The translations under genes were made by a program, and so were the position numbers. Shown piece after piece: positions 27,898 to 35,511 of a stretch of DNA of 64,000 nt. This DNA is from Leptolyngbya subtilissima AS-A7 (GTDB taxonomy: Bacteria; Cyanobacteriota; Cyanobacteriia; Phormidesmidales; Phormidesmidaceae): NCBI RefSeq assembly GCF_039962255.1, contig NZ_JAMPKY010000001.1:972921-1036920 (forward strand). The letters are read 5' to 3'. The number at the start of each line of letters is the position of its first letter. The first letter of the stretch is position 1. Below the pieces are notes generated by a model. That model saw only the letters and a program-made list of their open reading frames with translations. It did no database searches and was not told the DNA's origin.

Positions 27898-28773
27898 GTG
27901 TTTCCCATGATTGCTCTTATGCCCCACGGGTCCTGTTTCCTGTGGGATCTTCAGCTGACGTCTCTGCATGTGGTTAGCGATTTAGCAGTAGCAATAGCCT
28001 ACTTTTCGATTCCGCTGCTGCTGCTGTTGAATCGGCAGCATATCGACACCCAGATTCGGCCGGTGCTGCTGCTCTTTGCGGCCTTTATTTTTAGCTGCGG
28101 CATTGGCCACTGCCTACGCGTGTGGAACATCTGGCACACCAACTACTGGCTTGAAGGTGCTTGGACCTGGCTCACCGCCATGGTCAGCCTCTACACCGCT
28201 TGGGAACTCAAGGGGTTGGTGCCGCAGCTGCTCAACACCCACAAGGACCTGGTCACCATTCGGGCGCTAGTAGAGCAAGACCCCCTCACTGGTATTGCCA
28301 ATCGTCGGGGGCTAGAGGCCGCCCTAACGGCTCTGGTCTATCAACCTGGAGCAATGGGGCATACCCTCATGTTGCTCGACCTCGACGGGTTCAAAGACAT
28401 CAATGACACCTACGGCCACAGCACCGGCGACCAGCTGCTTCAGGCCGTTGGGCAGGTGCTCAGTCGCCAGATTCGCACCACTGACCTGGCCGCCCGCATT
28501 GGCGGTGATGAGTTTGCTCTGCTCATGGTGGGCTGCCTGCCCGAAGAAGCCTTGGATAAGGCCGAGGTCATTCGGCAAGAGATTTTGCAAATCACTATGC
28601 CCCAGCTCCAGCCTCCCAGCCGTTGCCCACTGGTCTCGGTCAGCATTGGCATCAGTGGCTTTACCTCTGACCAAGGCGTCACCCAAAGCTATCAACTGGC
28701 CGACGCGGCCCTCTACGCCGCTAAGTACAACGGCAAAAACCAGATTAAGGTAGCCTCTCCCGCAGCTGTATAG
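27898..28773 (+). CDS. Membrane diguanylate cyclase with ethylene-receptor-type sensor domain
   Basis: The N-terminal 110 residues form three membrane helices that align without effort to the ethylene-binding domain of plant ETR1. Seen: SDLAVAIAYFSIPLLLL, then AAFIFSCGIGHCLRVWNIWH, then LTAMVSLYTAWELKGLVPQLL. In ETR1, Asp25, Tyr32, Ile35, Pro36, Ile62, Cys65 and His69 are needed for Cu(I) and ethylene binding. Here the counterparts are Asp28, Tyr35, Ile38, Pro39, Ile64, Cys67 and His71 (numbered from the GTG at 27898), so all seven are kept. The C-terminal GGDEF domain (residues 125-290) has GGDEF at 202-206 and an RTTD inhibitory site. ETR-like domains usually precede GAF and kinase domains; here the output is c-di-GMP synthesis. 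An ATG three codons downstream (27907) is an equally good start. Confidence 0.9.
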   Translation: MFPMIALMPHGSCFLWDLQLTSLHVVSDLAVAIAYFSIPLLLLLNRQHIDTQIRPVLLLFAAFIFSCGIGHCLRVWNIWHTNYWLEGAWTWLTAMVSLYTAWELKGLVPQLLNTHKDLVTIRALVEQDPLTGIANRRGLEAALTALVYQPGAMGHTLMLLDLDGFKDINDTYGHSTGDQLLQAVGQVLSRQIRTTDLAARIGGDEFALLMVGCLPEEALDKAEVIRQEILQITMPQLQPPSRCPLVSVSIGISGFTSDQGVTQSYQLADAALYAAKYNGKNQIKVASPAAV

Positions 28774-28780
28774 CTCCGCC

Positions 28781-30706
28781 CTAATTCCTGATGAACCCGC
28801 CCAGGTCAGGCCGGTAGCGAGCCACAAACCCGCCCTGGGCGTCGTACACGGCCACCTGACGGTCAACTTGGTGGCTAGCGGTAATAATTTGCTCAATCAG
28901 CTGCTGAGAGCCAGGGTTGAGCTGGTTGGTAAAAGCAAAGGTGCCGTCTGCCGCCGGTGGGGTAATGGCCTGGCGCAGGGGCTCGGCGTACTGGCTAGAG
29001 AGCACCACGCGAATTTGGCTGGCGTCTTCACGCACCGTGCAGGGAGTGACTGAAAACTGGCAGAGCTGGGCCAGATTAGTGGTTAGGGTTTGCAGCGCCA
29101 CGGCGGTGCGGAGGCGATTTTGAGCGTTGGCCAAGGCCGGCTGGTAGGTCTCCAGCAGCACTCCACCCTCCGCTGCCAAGATGGTGTCAGAGGGAATTTG
29201 CCGAGCGCTGGCCACCGCCTGACGCCACTGGGTCACCGCTAGAGTCCACTGGCCCTTGGCCTCGGCAGCGGCGGCGCTGCGGGCGGCCTGCACTGCTTGG
29301 TGGTAGTTTTGGGCACCGGCCTCCTCCAACGTAGAGCGGCTGCTGGCGCGGTTGAGCTGCCCCTGGTAATCCCTAATCTGGGCCTGGGCTTCGTCATAGA
29401 CCACGGTGCCCTGAGGAATCAGCGACAGTCCGTTGATGGCCGCCTGCCACTCCTTGGCCGCCAGTTGCCAACCTGCCAGAGAGTTAGCGGTTTCCATGCG
29501 CTGACGAGCTAGATCGCCAGTTTGAATGGCGGTGTTAAAGTTGGCCTCGGCCTCCTCTTCGGCGACGATGCGGCGGCCAATGGCGCTGTAGTTAGCTCGA
29601 TATTCGCGCAGCTTTTGCTGGCTGTAGTCAAAGGCTGGACTGTCGACGGAAACGCTGTTGAGCTGGTCGATCGCCTGCTGCCAGAGCAGGTGCACCTTAA
29701 CCCACCGCTCCACGGGGTGAGGCGGCGATTGGCTCAGGTTGGCGGCCTCGTTGGCCAGCGCCTGGGCGCGAACAATGGCGTTGAGAAAGACAATGTTGCC
29801 TTCGTAGCGCGCTAGGTCGTCCTGGGCTATGTCATAGTAGGCCGACCAGGTGGGGATGGGGGTCAGCATATCGATCGCCGTTTGGAGATCGGCCTGGGCC
29901 GTAGCCAGGTCAGCGCCGTTAGGGTTGCCGACCAGAGTGGCCTGGGCCAGCTCGTAATACTCGGTGGCCTGATCGAGGCGATCGCAGCTGCCCACCACAC
30001 AGGGCCGCGACAGGGCATAGGCAAAGGCCCCGCTGCCTACCAAAATTAGCCCCGCCAGTCCATAGGTCCAGTAGTCGCGCAGCGATCGCAACCCCTGGCG
30101 AGCCCATGTCTGCGCTCGCTGACCCCAGCTAGGTCCTGGAGGCGGCTGCACCGCCGTGTCGGGCAGCGCCAGGGCCGCATCGCTAAATCCAAGCCCAGGG
30201 GAATCTGCTCTGGCAGTAGCCTCGGCAGCACTGACGTCGGTCTCAAATGCCCCAGCACCAGCCAGATTATCAGGGAGGTCACTGGCGGCGGCATCGGCCT
30301 CAACATCGACCGCCGTATCTACCTCCGGGGGCGCAGCGGTGGCTGGAAAAATCACCTGCACCGCATCTCGCGGGTGCCAGGTGAACGTGTGCATGGCGTA
30401 GGGCTGAGCGACCGACTTGAGTTTGAGATAAAGCCGCACCGCCAGGGTATCGACCGCCGCCCAGTCGGCCTCCGGCAGCCCTACTGTCGGCACCAGCTCC
30501 CGAAATGCTAACTCCAGATCCTTCAGTAAGTCCCTAGGCTCACCCACCTCCGGGGCCCTGTGCTCTGCCAGCAGCAGCAACCGCCCCGCCCGCTCTGAGC
30601 AATCGAGGGTTAGCCCAGGGTAGCGGCGGGTCTCTTTGAGGTAGGCGGCGAAGGCCCGCTGTAGCGGTTCAAAGCCGGTATGGGTGGAGGGTGATAGTGA
30701 GGTCAT
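28781..30706 (-). CDS. Single-span protein with helical repeats, same design as the gene at 23825
   Basis: The 641-residue protein has an N-terminal globular part of about 120 residues (FAAYLKETRRYPGLTLDCSE and onward, containing WHPRDAVQVIFP). An acidic, alanine-rich linker follows, then one membrane helix near residues 222-242 (YGLAGLILVGSGAFAYAL). The rest is a helical solenoid with repeats such as LAGWQLAAKEWQAAINGLS and VVYDEAQAQIRDYQGQLNRA. The YDEAQ..I..Y spacing is the same as in the protein at 23825, although overall sequence is divergent. No catalytic motif is seen. The C-terminal 90 residues (FSVTPCTVREDASQIRVVLS and onward) form a separate small domain. The function is unknown. 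It converges with the diguanylate cyclase gene, seven bases apart. Confidence 0.7.
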   Translation of the reverse strand: MTSLSPSTHTGFEPLQRAFAAYLKETRRYPGLTLDCSERAGRLLLLAEHRAPEVGEPRDLLKDLELAFRELVPTVGLPEADWAAVDTLAVRLYLKLKSVAQPYAMHTFTWHPRDAVQVIFPATAAPPEVDTAVDVEADAAASDLPDNLAGAGAFETDVSAAEATARADSPGLGFSDAALALPDTAVQPPPGPSWGQRAQTWARQGLRSLRDYWTYGLAGLILVGSGAFAYALSRPCVVGSCDRLDQATEYYELAQATLVGNPNGADLATAQADLQTAIDMLTPIPTWSAYYDIAQDDLARYEGNIVFLNAIVRAQALANEAANLSQSPPHPVERWVKVHLLWQQAIDQLNSVSVDSPAFDYSQQKLREYRANYSAIGRRIVAEEEAEANFNTAIQTGDLARQRMETANSLAGWQLAAKEWQAAINGLSLIPQGTVVYDEAQAQIRDYQGQLNRASSRSTLEEAGAQNYHQAVQAARSAAAAEAKGQWTLAVTQWRQAVASARQIPSDTILAAEGGVLLETYQPALANAQNRLRTAVALQTLTTNLAQLCQFSVTPCTVREDASQIRVVLSSQYAEPLRQAITPPAADGTFAFTNQLNPGSQQLIEQIITASHQVDRQVAVYDAQGGFVARYRPDLGGFIRN

Positions 30707-30965
30707 AGCGTACCGATGGATATTGCCCCAAGCCGTATTGCTCCAAAGCGTGAACGACCAAACCGAACAACCCAGGTGGAGAAACCCAGGCCGTTTAAAG
30801 TGCTCCCAGGCCGAGGCTCAACCCTGAGTCATGCTGGGTCGGCGGCTCCTGGCCCCGGTTGGTGCTAGCTCAAGGGCTAACCTGAATGGGGCAGGGACTT
30901 CCTTAGTGAGTATGCTAGTGCAAGGTTGATATTCTGGGACAAGATATCTGGGGTGATAGATCGCG

Positions 30966-31679
30966 GTGCTGATTCTAATTGTGGAAGACGAGGCCGAAAT
31001 TGCCCGCCTGATTCGGCTTTACCTCGAAAAAGAGGGTTTTACCTGTGAAATTTGCGACGACGGCGAAACCGCCCTGCGCTACCAGCAGACTCTCCAGCCC
31101 GACCTAATGATTCTCGACGTCATGCTGCCCAAGCTCGACGGGTTAGAGGTGTGCGCCCGGGTGCGCCAGGGGCCAGGGGCCAAAGATCCATACATTCTCA
31201 TGCTTACCGCTCGGGGCGAAGAAATTGACCGCATCATTGGCCTGTCGACCGGGGCCGACGACTACCTGGTCAAGCCCTTTAGCCCCAGAGAACTAGTGGC
31301 CCGAGTGCGAGCCCTGCTGCGCCGCAGCCTGCGCCACAGCCAGGAGGCACCGGCTCAGACCTACCGTACGGCTCACTTTAGCCTCGACCTCGACCAGCGC
31401 ACCGCCCAACGCCAGGGTGACTCTGGCGACCTAGAGCTGCTCGATCTCACCCCGCTAGAATTTGACCTGTTGGCCACCTTCATGAGCTACCCCGGCCGGG
31501 TCTGGAGCCGCCACCACCTGATCGAAAAACTCTGGGGCGAAGATTTCTTTGGCGACGAGCGCGTCGTCGATACCCACATTGCCCGCCTGCGCAAGAAAGT
31601 TGAACCCGACTCGTCGCAGCCCACCTTTGTGAAAACAGTGACCGGCGTGGGGTATCGGTTTGAGGATGAGGCGGTGTAG
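30966..31679 (+). CDS. OmpR/PhoB-family response regulator
   Basis: The 237-residue protein has a complete receiver domain: LILIVEDEAEIARLI for the acidic pair, LMILDVMLPKLDG with the phospho-acceptor Asp, LTARGEE and YLVKPFSPRELVARV. A winged-helix DNA-binding domain follows (LTPLEFDLLATFMSYPGRVWSR, then VVDTHIARLRKKVE and GVGYRFED). It starts at a GTG directly before the first beta strand. No histidine kinase is adjacent, so the cognate kinase must be elsewhere. It is divergent from the repeat protein gene at 28781 across a 259-base gap, which should contain both promoters. The targets cannot be deduced. Confidence 0.92.
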   Translation: MLILIVEDEAEIARLIRLYLEKEGFTCEICDDGETALRYQQTLQPDLMILDVMLPKLDGLEVCARVRQGPGAKDPYILMLTARGEEIDRIIGLSTGADDYLVKPFSPRELVARVRALLRRSLRHSQEAPAQTYRTAHFSLDLDQRTAQRQGDSGDLELLDLTPLEFDLLATFMSYPGRVWSRHHLIEKLWGEDFFGDERVVDTHIARLRKKVEPDSSQPTFVKTVTGVGYRFEDEAV

Positions 31680-31682
31680 GGG

Positions 31683-31798
31683 AGTTGGGGAGAGTTTTGA
31701 GTTTTGAATGTTTCGCATCAACAAAAACTAAAACTAAGCACTCAAAACTTTTCTCCCCCATCCCCTCATCCTCCTCACCTCCCCCATCTCCCTCATCC
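31683..31798. repeat. Interspersed hairpin repeat, GTTTTGAGT-type
   Basis: GGGGAGAGTTTTGAGTTTTG on the left and CAAAACTTTTCTCCCCCATC on the right are complementary. CAACAAAAACTAAAACTAAG and CACTCAAAAC lie between them. A second copy occurs in the opposite orientation at 34633-34733: its CTTAGTTTAAGTTTTTGTTG is the near-exact complement of the block here. The pyrimidine tail runs directly into the trmJ start codon. Confidence 0.75.
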
Positions 31799-31800
31799 TC

Positions 31801-32577
31801 ATGTCCCTCTGGCAGCTAGATCAAATCCGCATCGTCCTAGTCGAGCCAGCGGGGCCTTTAAACGTGGGCGCTACGGCGCGGGTAATGAAGAATATGGGTT
31901 TGCGCCATTTGGTGCTGGTCAACCCTCAATGCGACCCGGCCTCGGAGGATGCCCTGCGGATGGCGGTGCACGGCGGCGATGTGCTGGCAGCGGCGACCAC
32001 GGTGTTGAGCCTGCCGGAGGCGATCGCCGGGTGTGAGCGGGCGATCGCCACCACCGGTCGCCTGCACCGCCAAGACCAGCCCCTAGAGCTGCCGGAAACC
32101 GCCCTGCCCTGGCTGCTGCCCCCCACGCCAGCAGAGAGCTTTGCTGCCGCCCTGATCTTTGGCCCCGAAGATCGGGGGCTGAGCAACGACGAGCTGATCT
32201 ATGCCCAGCGCTGGGTACGTATTCCGGCCAGCGACAGCTATCCATCATTGAATCTGGCTCAGGCGGTAGCGGTTTGTGCCTATTTGATCCATCGGGTGGC
32301 GATGGCTGAGGCGCTAGGGGCAGCGTTTCCGGCCGTGGGGGTAGCGGCGGCGGAGGGGCATTTAGCGCCTCTGGAGCAGATAGAAGGCTTTTATCAAGAT
32401 TTGGAAATCGTTTTGCTGAAAATCGGTTATCTTTACCCCCATACCGCCGCAAGCCGCATGGCTAAACTGCGGCGATTGCTGCATCGAGCCGGTCCCGATC
32501 GCCAAGAATTGGCTATGCTTAGGGGCGTTTTGCGGCAGATCAATTGGGCGGCCAGCCAGGCTCCCAAGAACGACTAA
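31801..32577 (+). CDS. trmJ: SpoU-class tRNA 2'-O-methyltransferase, TrmJ type
   Basis: The 258-residue protein has the SPOUT trefoil-knot motifs: RIVLVEPAGPLNVGATARVMKNMG (motif 1), LIFGPEDRGLSNDEL (motif 2) and IPASDSYPSLNLAQAVAVCAYLI (motif 3). The N-terminal position of motif 1 and the helical C-terminal extension match TrmJ, which methylates the 2'-hydroxyl of nucleotide 32 in tRNA anticodon loops using SAM. Other TrmH-like specificities cannot be excluded. The C-terminal 90 residues contain KLRRLLHRAGPDRQELAMLRG, typical of the family. The start ATG directly abuts a pyrimidine-rich repeat, and no clear ribosome-binding site is seen. The serine hydrolase gene follows on the same strand. 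Confidence 0.9.
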   Translation: MSLWQLDQIRIVLVEPAGPLNVGATARVMKNMGLRHLVLVNPQCDPASEDALRMAVHGGDVLAAATTVLSLPEAIAGCERAIATTGRLHRQDQPLELPETALPWLLPPTPAESFAAALIFGPEDRGLSNDELIYAQRWVRIPASDSYPSLNLAQAVAVCAYLIHRVAMAEALGAAFPAVGVAAAEGHLAPLEQIEGFYQDLEIVLLKIGYLYPHTAASRMAKLRRLLHRAGPDRQELAMLRGVLRQINWAASQAPKND

Positions 32578-32627
32578 CTTGCGATCGCAGCAACAGACGG
32601 GTGAACGGGCACACAGGGCGAAAGACA

Positions 32628-34523
32628 ATGGCACAGTACGACGATCCTCGCAATCCATTTTCGGCAGGCCGTCCTGAGGCGGGCTCGCCTTGGGGAGAGT
32701 CAAACCCAGGGCCTAGCCCTGGTCGCGACGGGCTTCAGCTGCCGGGCGAAGCCGACCCCGGTGGTTGGGGCAACGACGGGCAGCGCCCGTCGTCCGTTGC
32801 CCGCCGCCGCAACCAGTGGCGGCAGCACCAGCAGCTTGCCCCCGATTTTGGCTCAGCCCCGGTGGAGCCCGAGATCGAACCGGTCATTCGCCCCACTGCC
32901 CGCAACGCCTCGCTACCAACCTTTCGCCGGGCTCCAGCCCAGCCCCAGCCCAGCAGCCCTAGGCCCGCTGCCCCTAAGGGGCGAATTCCTGAGCCTCGCT
33001 CGGCTCCCCGGGGGCAGGCGGCTCCGCCGAGCGCGCCTCGACCGGGTGCCCCGCCGCTGCAAATGCACCCCCACAGCATTCACCCCAGCACCTTGAATCC
33101 CAACGGTACGGTCGCTCCAGCGGGAGAGCCAACCGTCGCCAGAGCCCTGCCTCCCAACGTCACTCCCCTACGTCCCCAGTCTCGGCGAACGGCGATCGCC
33201 CCCACTGCCCCCCAACCCCAGCGGACTGGCCTATCGGCCCCCGGCACGCTGGAAGAGGCTGCTAACCCCGGCGGCGTGGGCGACAGTTCGCTGCCGCCCC
33301 GGCGATCGCGGGCGGCGACGGCTCGGCGACGGCTAGCCAATCCTCCCCTGCCGCTGCTCTACCTGATTCGGCTGATTATTTTGGGAGTGGGGGTAGCGGC
33401 GATCGCCGGCACCCTGCTATCGGTGCTCAGCCCCAGCAATGTGGCTACCCCTGGGGAGGCTGCCGTCCCCACTGCCCAGGCTAAGTCCGGTCGTGCTGCC
33501 GGTTCTTTAGTGCAGGGCACCGCTGCCAGTGTGGCCGACCTGCGCCTGACCGGTGAAATTTCTCACCTCAAGAGCGAGCTTGAGCAGTTAGCCACCCTGA
33601 CTCCAGGCCTCACTCCGGTCAGCTTTGCCGTTGACCTCGATTCTGGCCAGTATATTGACCTGGGCGGAGCCGAGCCCGTCGCCTCGGCTAGCACCATTAA
33701 GGTGCCAATTTTAGTGGCCTTTTTGCAGCAGGTCGACGCGGGCACCCTGGCCCTCAACCAATCCATGGCCCTGCAAGAGGAGTACATGGCGAACGGCTCA
33801 GGTACCCTGCGCGGCGAAGCGGTGGGCACTGAATACACCGCCTTAGAGATCGCCACTCGCATGATTGTGACCAGCGACAACACCGCCACCAACATGATGA
33901 TTGCCTCCTTAGGAGGCATTGAGGCGCTCAACCAAACCTTTACCGCCTGGGGGCTAGAGCACACGGTGCTGCGCAACCCCCTGCCTGACCTAGACGGCAC
34001 CAACACCACCAGCGCCAAAGACCTGACCCTGCTGATGGCCCTAATTGACCAGGGCGGTCTGCTGACGCCGCGATCGCGCGATCGCCTGTTCAGCATCATG
34101 CAGCGCACCGAGAATGAAAGCCTGATTCCCTCTGGCATTCGCGATGGCTCACTGCTAGCCAACAAAACCGGCGACATCGAGGCCATGCTGGGCGATGTGG
34201 CCCTAGTCGATGTGCCCAACGGCAAGCGCTACGCCCTAGCCGTACTGGTGCAGCGCCCCTCCAACGACGGCCGCGCCAGCGAGCTCATCCGCCGCATGAC
34301 CGAAACCATCCACGCCGAAATGGCCCAGCCTGTGGCCCCCGTTGGCGGCAGCGGTGCCGCCCCTGCCCCGCTCAGCCCCCCAGGAGAATTTGAGACTGAA
34401 CCGCTACCAGAGGAGTTTGAGACTCAACCCTCCCAGGGATATGAAGACCCCTATGCCCCAGCCCCGGTGGATTTGGCCCCACCCGATCGGGCCCCAGGTC
34501 GGGATGAGATTCCGCCGGGTTAA
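32628..34523 (+). CDS. Membrane-anchored beta-lactamase-fold serine hydrolase with long proline-rich head
   Basis: The 631-residue protein has a 240-residue cytoplasmic head very rich in Pro, Ala, Arg and Gln, one membrane helix (LIRLIILGVGVAAIAGTLL, about 245-263) and an extracytoplasmic class A beta-lactamase-like domain. Catalytic motifs are present: STIK with Ser355, SDN at 416-418 and KTG at 513-515. The omega-loop Glu166 of class A beta-lactamases has no obvious counterpart in HTVLRNPLPDLDGTNTTS. I therefore favour a peptidase or carboxypeptidase acting on peptidoglycan over a true beta-lactamase. The C-terminal 70 residues are acidic and proline-rich. The start at 32628 (MAQYDD) begins the conserved head. 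It lies 50 bases downstream of trmJ. Confidence 0.85.
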   Translation: MAQYDDPRNPFSAGRPEAGSPWGESNPGPSPGRDGLQLPGEADPGGWGNDGQRPSSVARRRNQWRQHQQLAPDFGSAPVEPEIEPVIRPTARNASLPTFRRAPAQPQPSSPRPAAPKGRIPEPRSAPRGQAAPPSAPRPGAPPLQMHPHSIHPSTLNPNGTVAPAGEPTVARALPPNVTPLRPQSRRTAIAPTAPQPQRTGLSAPGTLEEAANPGGVGDSSLPPRRSRAATARRRLANPPLPLLYLIRLIILGVGVAAIAGTLLSVLSPSNVATPGEAAVPTAQAKSGRAAGSLVQGTAASVADLRLTGEISHLKSELEQLATLTPGLTPVSFAVDLDSGQYIDLGGAEPVASASTIKVPILVAFLQQVDAGTLALNQSMALQEEYMANGSGTLRGEAVGTEYTALEIATRMIVTSDNTATNMMIASLGGIEALNQTFTAWGLEHTVLRNPLPDLDGTNTTSAKDLTLLMALIDQGGLLTPRSRDRLFSIMQRTENESLIPSGIRDGSLLANKTGDIEAMLGDVALVDVPNGKRYALAVLVQRPSNDGRASELIRRMTETIHAEMAQPVAPVGGSGAAPAPLSPPGEFETEPLPEEFETQPSQGYEDPYAPAPVDLAPPDRAPGRDEIPPG

Positions 34524-34629
34524 TACGAAATCCGCCTTGAGAAACCTCGGTTCAAAATAGAGATCTCGTAGGGGCATTGCACTGCAATGCCCCTACGAAT
34601 CAGGTTTAACTAAGTAGGATTCGGTATAA
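34520..34629. mobile_element. MITE-like element with inverted ends
   Basis: The ends TTAATACGAAATCC (34520) and GGATTCGGTATAA (34617-34629) are near-perfect inverted repeats. Inside is a perfect 16-bp stem, TCGTAGGGGCATTGCA at 34566-34581 against 34583-34598. The left end overlaps the stop codon of the serine hydrolase gene, so the element supplies its TAA. There is no coding capacity. Such ends are familiar from non-autonomous elements in filamentous cyanobacteria. Confidence 0.65.
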
Positions 34630-34632
34630 GAC

Positions 34633-34733
34633 GTTGGAGGTAAGAAGGTGAGGTAGGAAAGTTTTGAGTGCTTAGTTTAAGTTTTTGTTGTATACAAAGC
34701 ATTCAAAACTCTCTCCCCATCCTCTCCTCAATA
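34633..34733. repeat. Interspersed hairpin repeat, GTTTTGAGT-type, inverted copy
   Basis: GAAAGTTTTGAGTGCTTAG and CATTCAAAACTCTCTCCCC are complementary arms, with CTTAGTTTAAGTTTTTGTTG between. It is the element of 31683-31798 in the opposite orientation. It follows the MITE-like element directly and ends at the stop codon of the minus-strand SH3 lipoprotein gene, where it could act as terminator. Confidence 0.7.
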
Positions 34734-35468
34734 CAAGAACCGCTCGTGGCGAATCACGTCTTCGCCTTCAAGCTGGTCGTAGCTACCGCCGTTCACTTGA
34801 TACACCGCCAGGGCCTGATCGCTAATGTGATACTGCTGGTTGCCGTCGATGGCAATATAGGTACCTTGGCTGTCGCGCACGTCGGTGGTGGCGAGGGTTT
34901 TGTTGTTGGTTTTGTTGGTGCCGATGTAGCTCAGCCCCTGGGGGGTTTGGCACAGGTGAATGTTAAAGGATTTGGTCTCAAAAAACGCCTCCGGTCGGTT
35001 GTCTCCGCAGGGGCCAGTGGTGACTTCTTCGGAGGTGGGAGACGGTGCAGCGACCTGGGCACTGGTATCAATAAAATCGCCGCGCACCCAGCCCTCGGCC
35101 TCAGATTGAGCAAACTTGACGTAGTACCAGCTCAGGCCCCCTTCGCCCTCAGCCAGGCGCAGTAGCGTCACTACATCGCCGCCTAGACCGTAGCCCCGAG
35201 AGTCAGATTGGGTGGTGGGCTGCGATCGCAGATTGACCTGCGACCCCTCTCCCTGGGTCACCAGCTGAGCCGTGCGAATGGGGTCAATGGGCGTCGAGCG
35301 ATAGCCGCCATCCTCCGCTAGTGCCGCGGCATCGGTTGCCGCCGTGGGCGTGCTCTCGGCCCCTACCGAGGCCGCGTCGGAGACCTCAGCGCCCCGGTTA
35401 CAGCTACCCAGTAGCGCTAACAGCAGCAGTCCTAGCCCCAGTTTGGCGTTTCCCGAACCCAAGCCCAT
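34728..35468 (-). CDS. SH3-domain lipoprotein
   Basis: From the ATG at 35468 the product is 246 residues with a lipoprotein signal, LGLGLLLLALLGSC, and a mature protein starting at the cysteine. A low-complexity Ala/Ser/Thr linker leads to a bacterial SH3 domain (about residues 85-155) with the usual SQVNLRSQPTTQSDSRGYG, then VVTLLRL and WYYVKFAQSEAEGWVRGDFID. The last 75 residues form a second domain (FETKSFNIHLCQTPQGLSYI, then TYIAIDGNQQYHIS), a small beta-rich unit seen in cyanobacterial lipoproteins. Bacterial SH3 domains bind peptidoglycan peptides or metals. The protein is probably an envelope component. The frame has six further codons upstream. Confidence 0.8.
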   Translation of the reverse strand: MGLGSGNAKLGLGLLLLALLGSCNRGAEVSDAASVGAESTPTAATDAAALAEDGGYRSTPIDPIRTAQLVTQGEGSQVNLRSQPTTQSDSRGYGLGGDVVTLLRLAEGEGGLSWYYVKFAQSEAEGWVRGDFIDTSAQVAAPSPTSEEVTTGPCGDNRPEAFFETKSFNIHLCQTPQGLSYIGTNKTNNKTLATTDVRDSQGTYIAIDGNQQYHISDQALAVYQVNGGSYDQLEGEDVIRHERFLY

Positions 35469-35511
35469 GCGCGACCTCTCGACCAAATGTCGCCGCTAAT
35501 GGTAGCGCAAA

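Noticed and set aside
32628..34523. Class A beta-lactamase resistance gene
   Set aside because: Although SxxK, SDN and KTG are present, the omega-loop glutamate is not evident and the protein has a long cytoplasmic head and membrane anchor, so a peptidoglycan hydrolase role is more likely.
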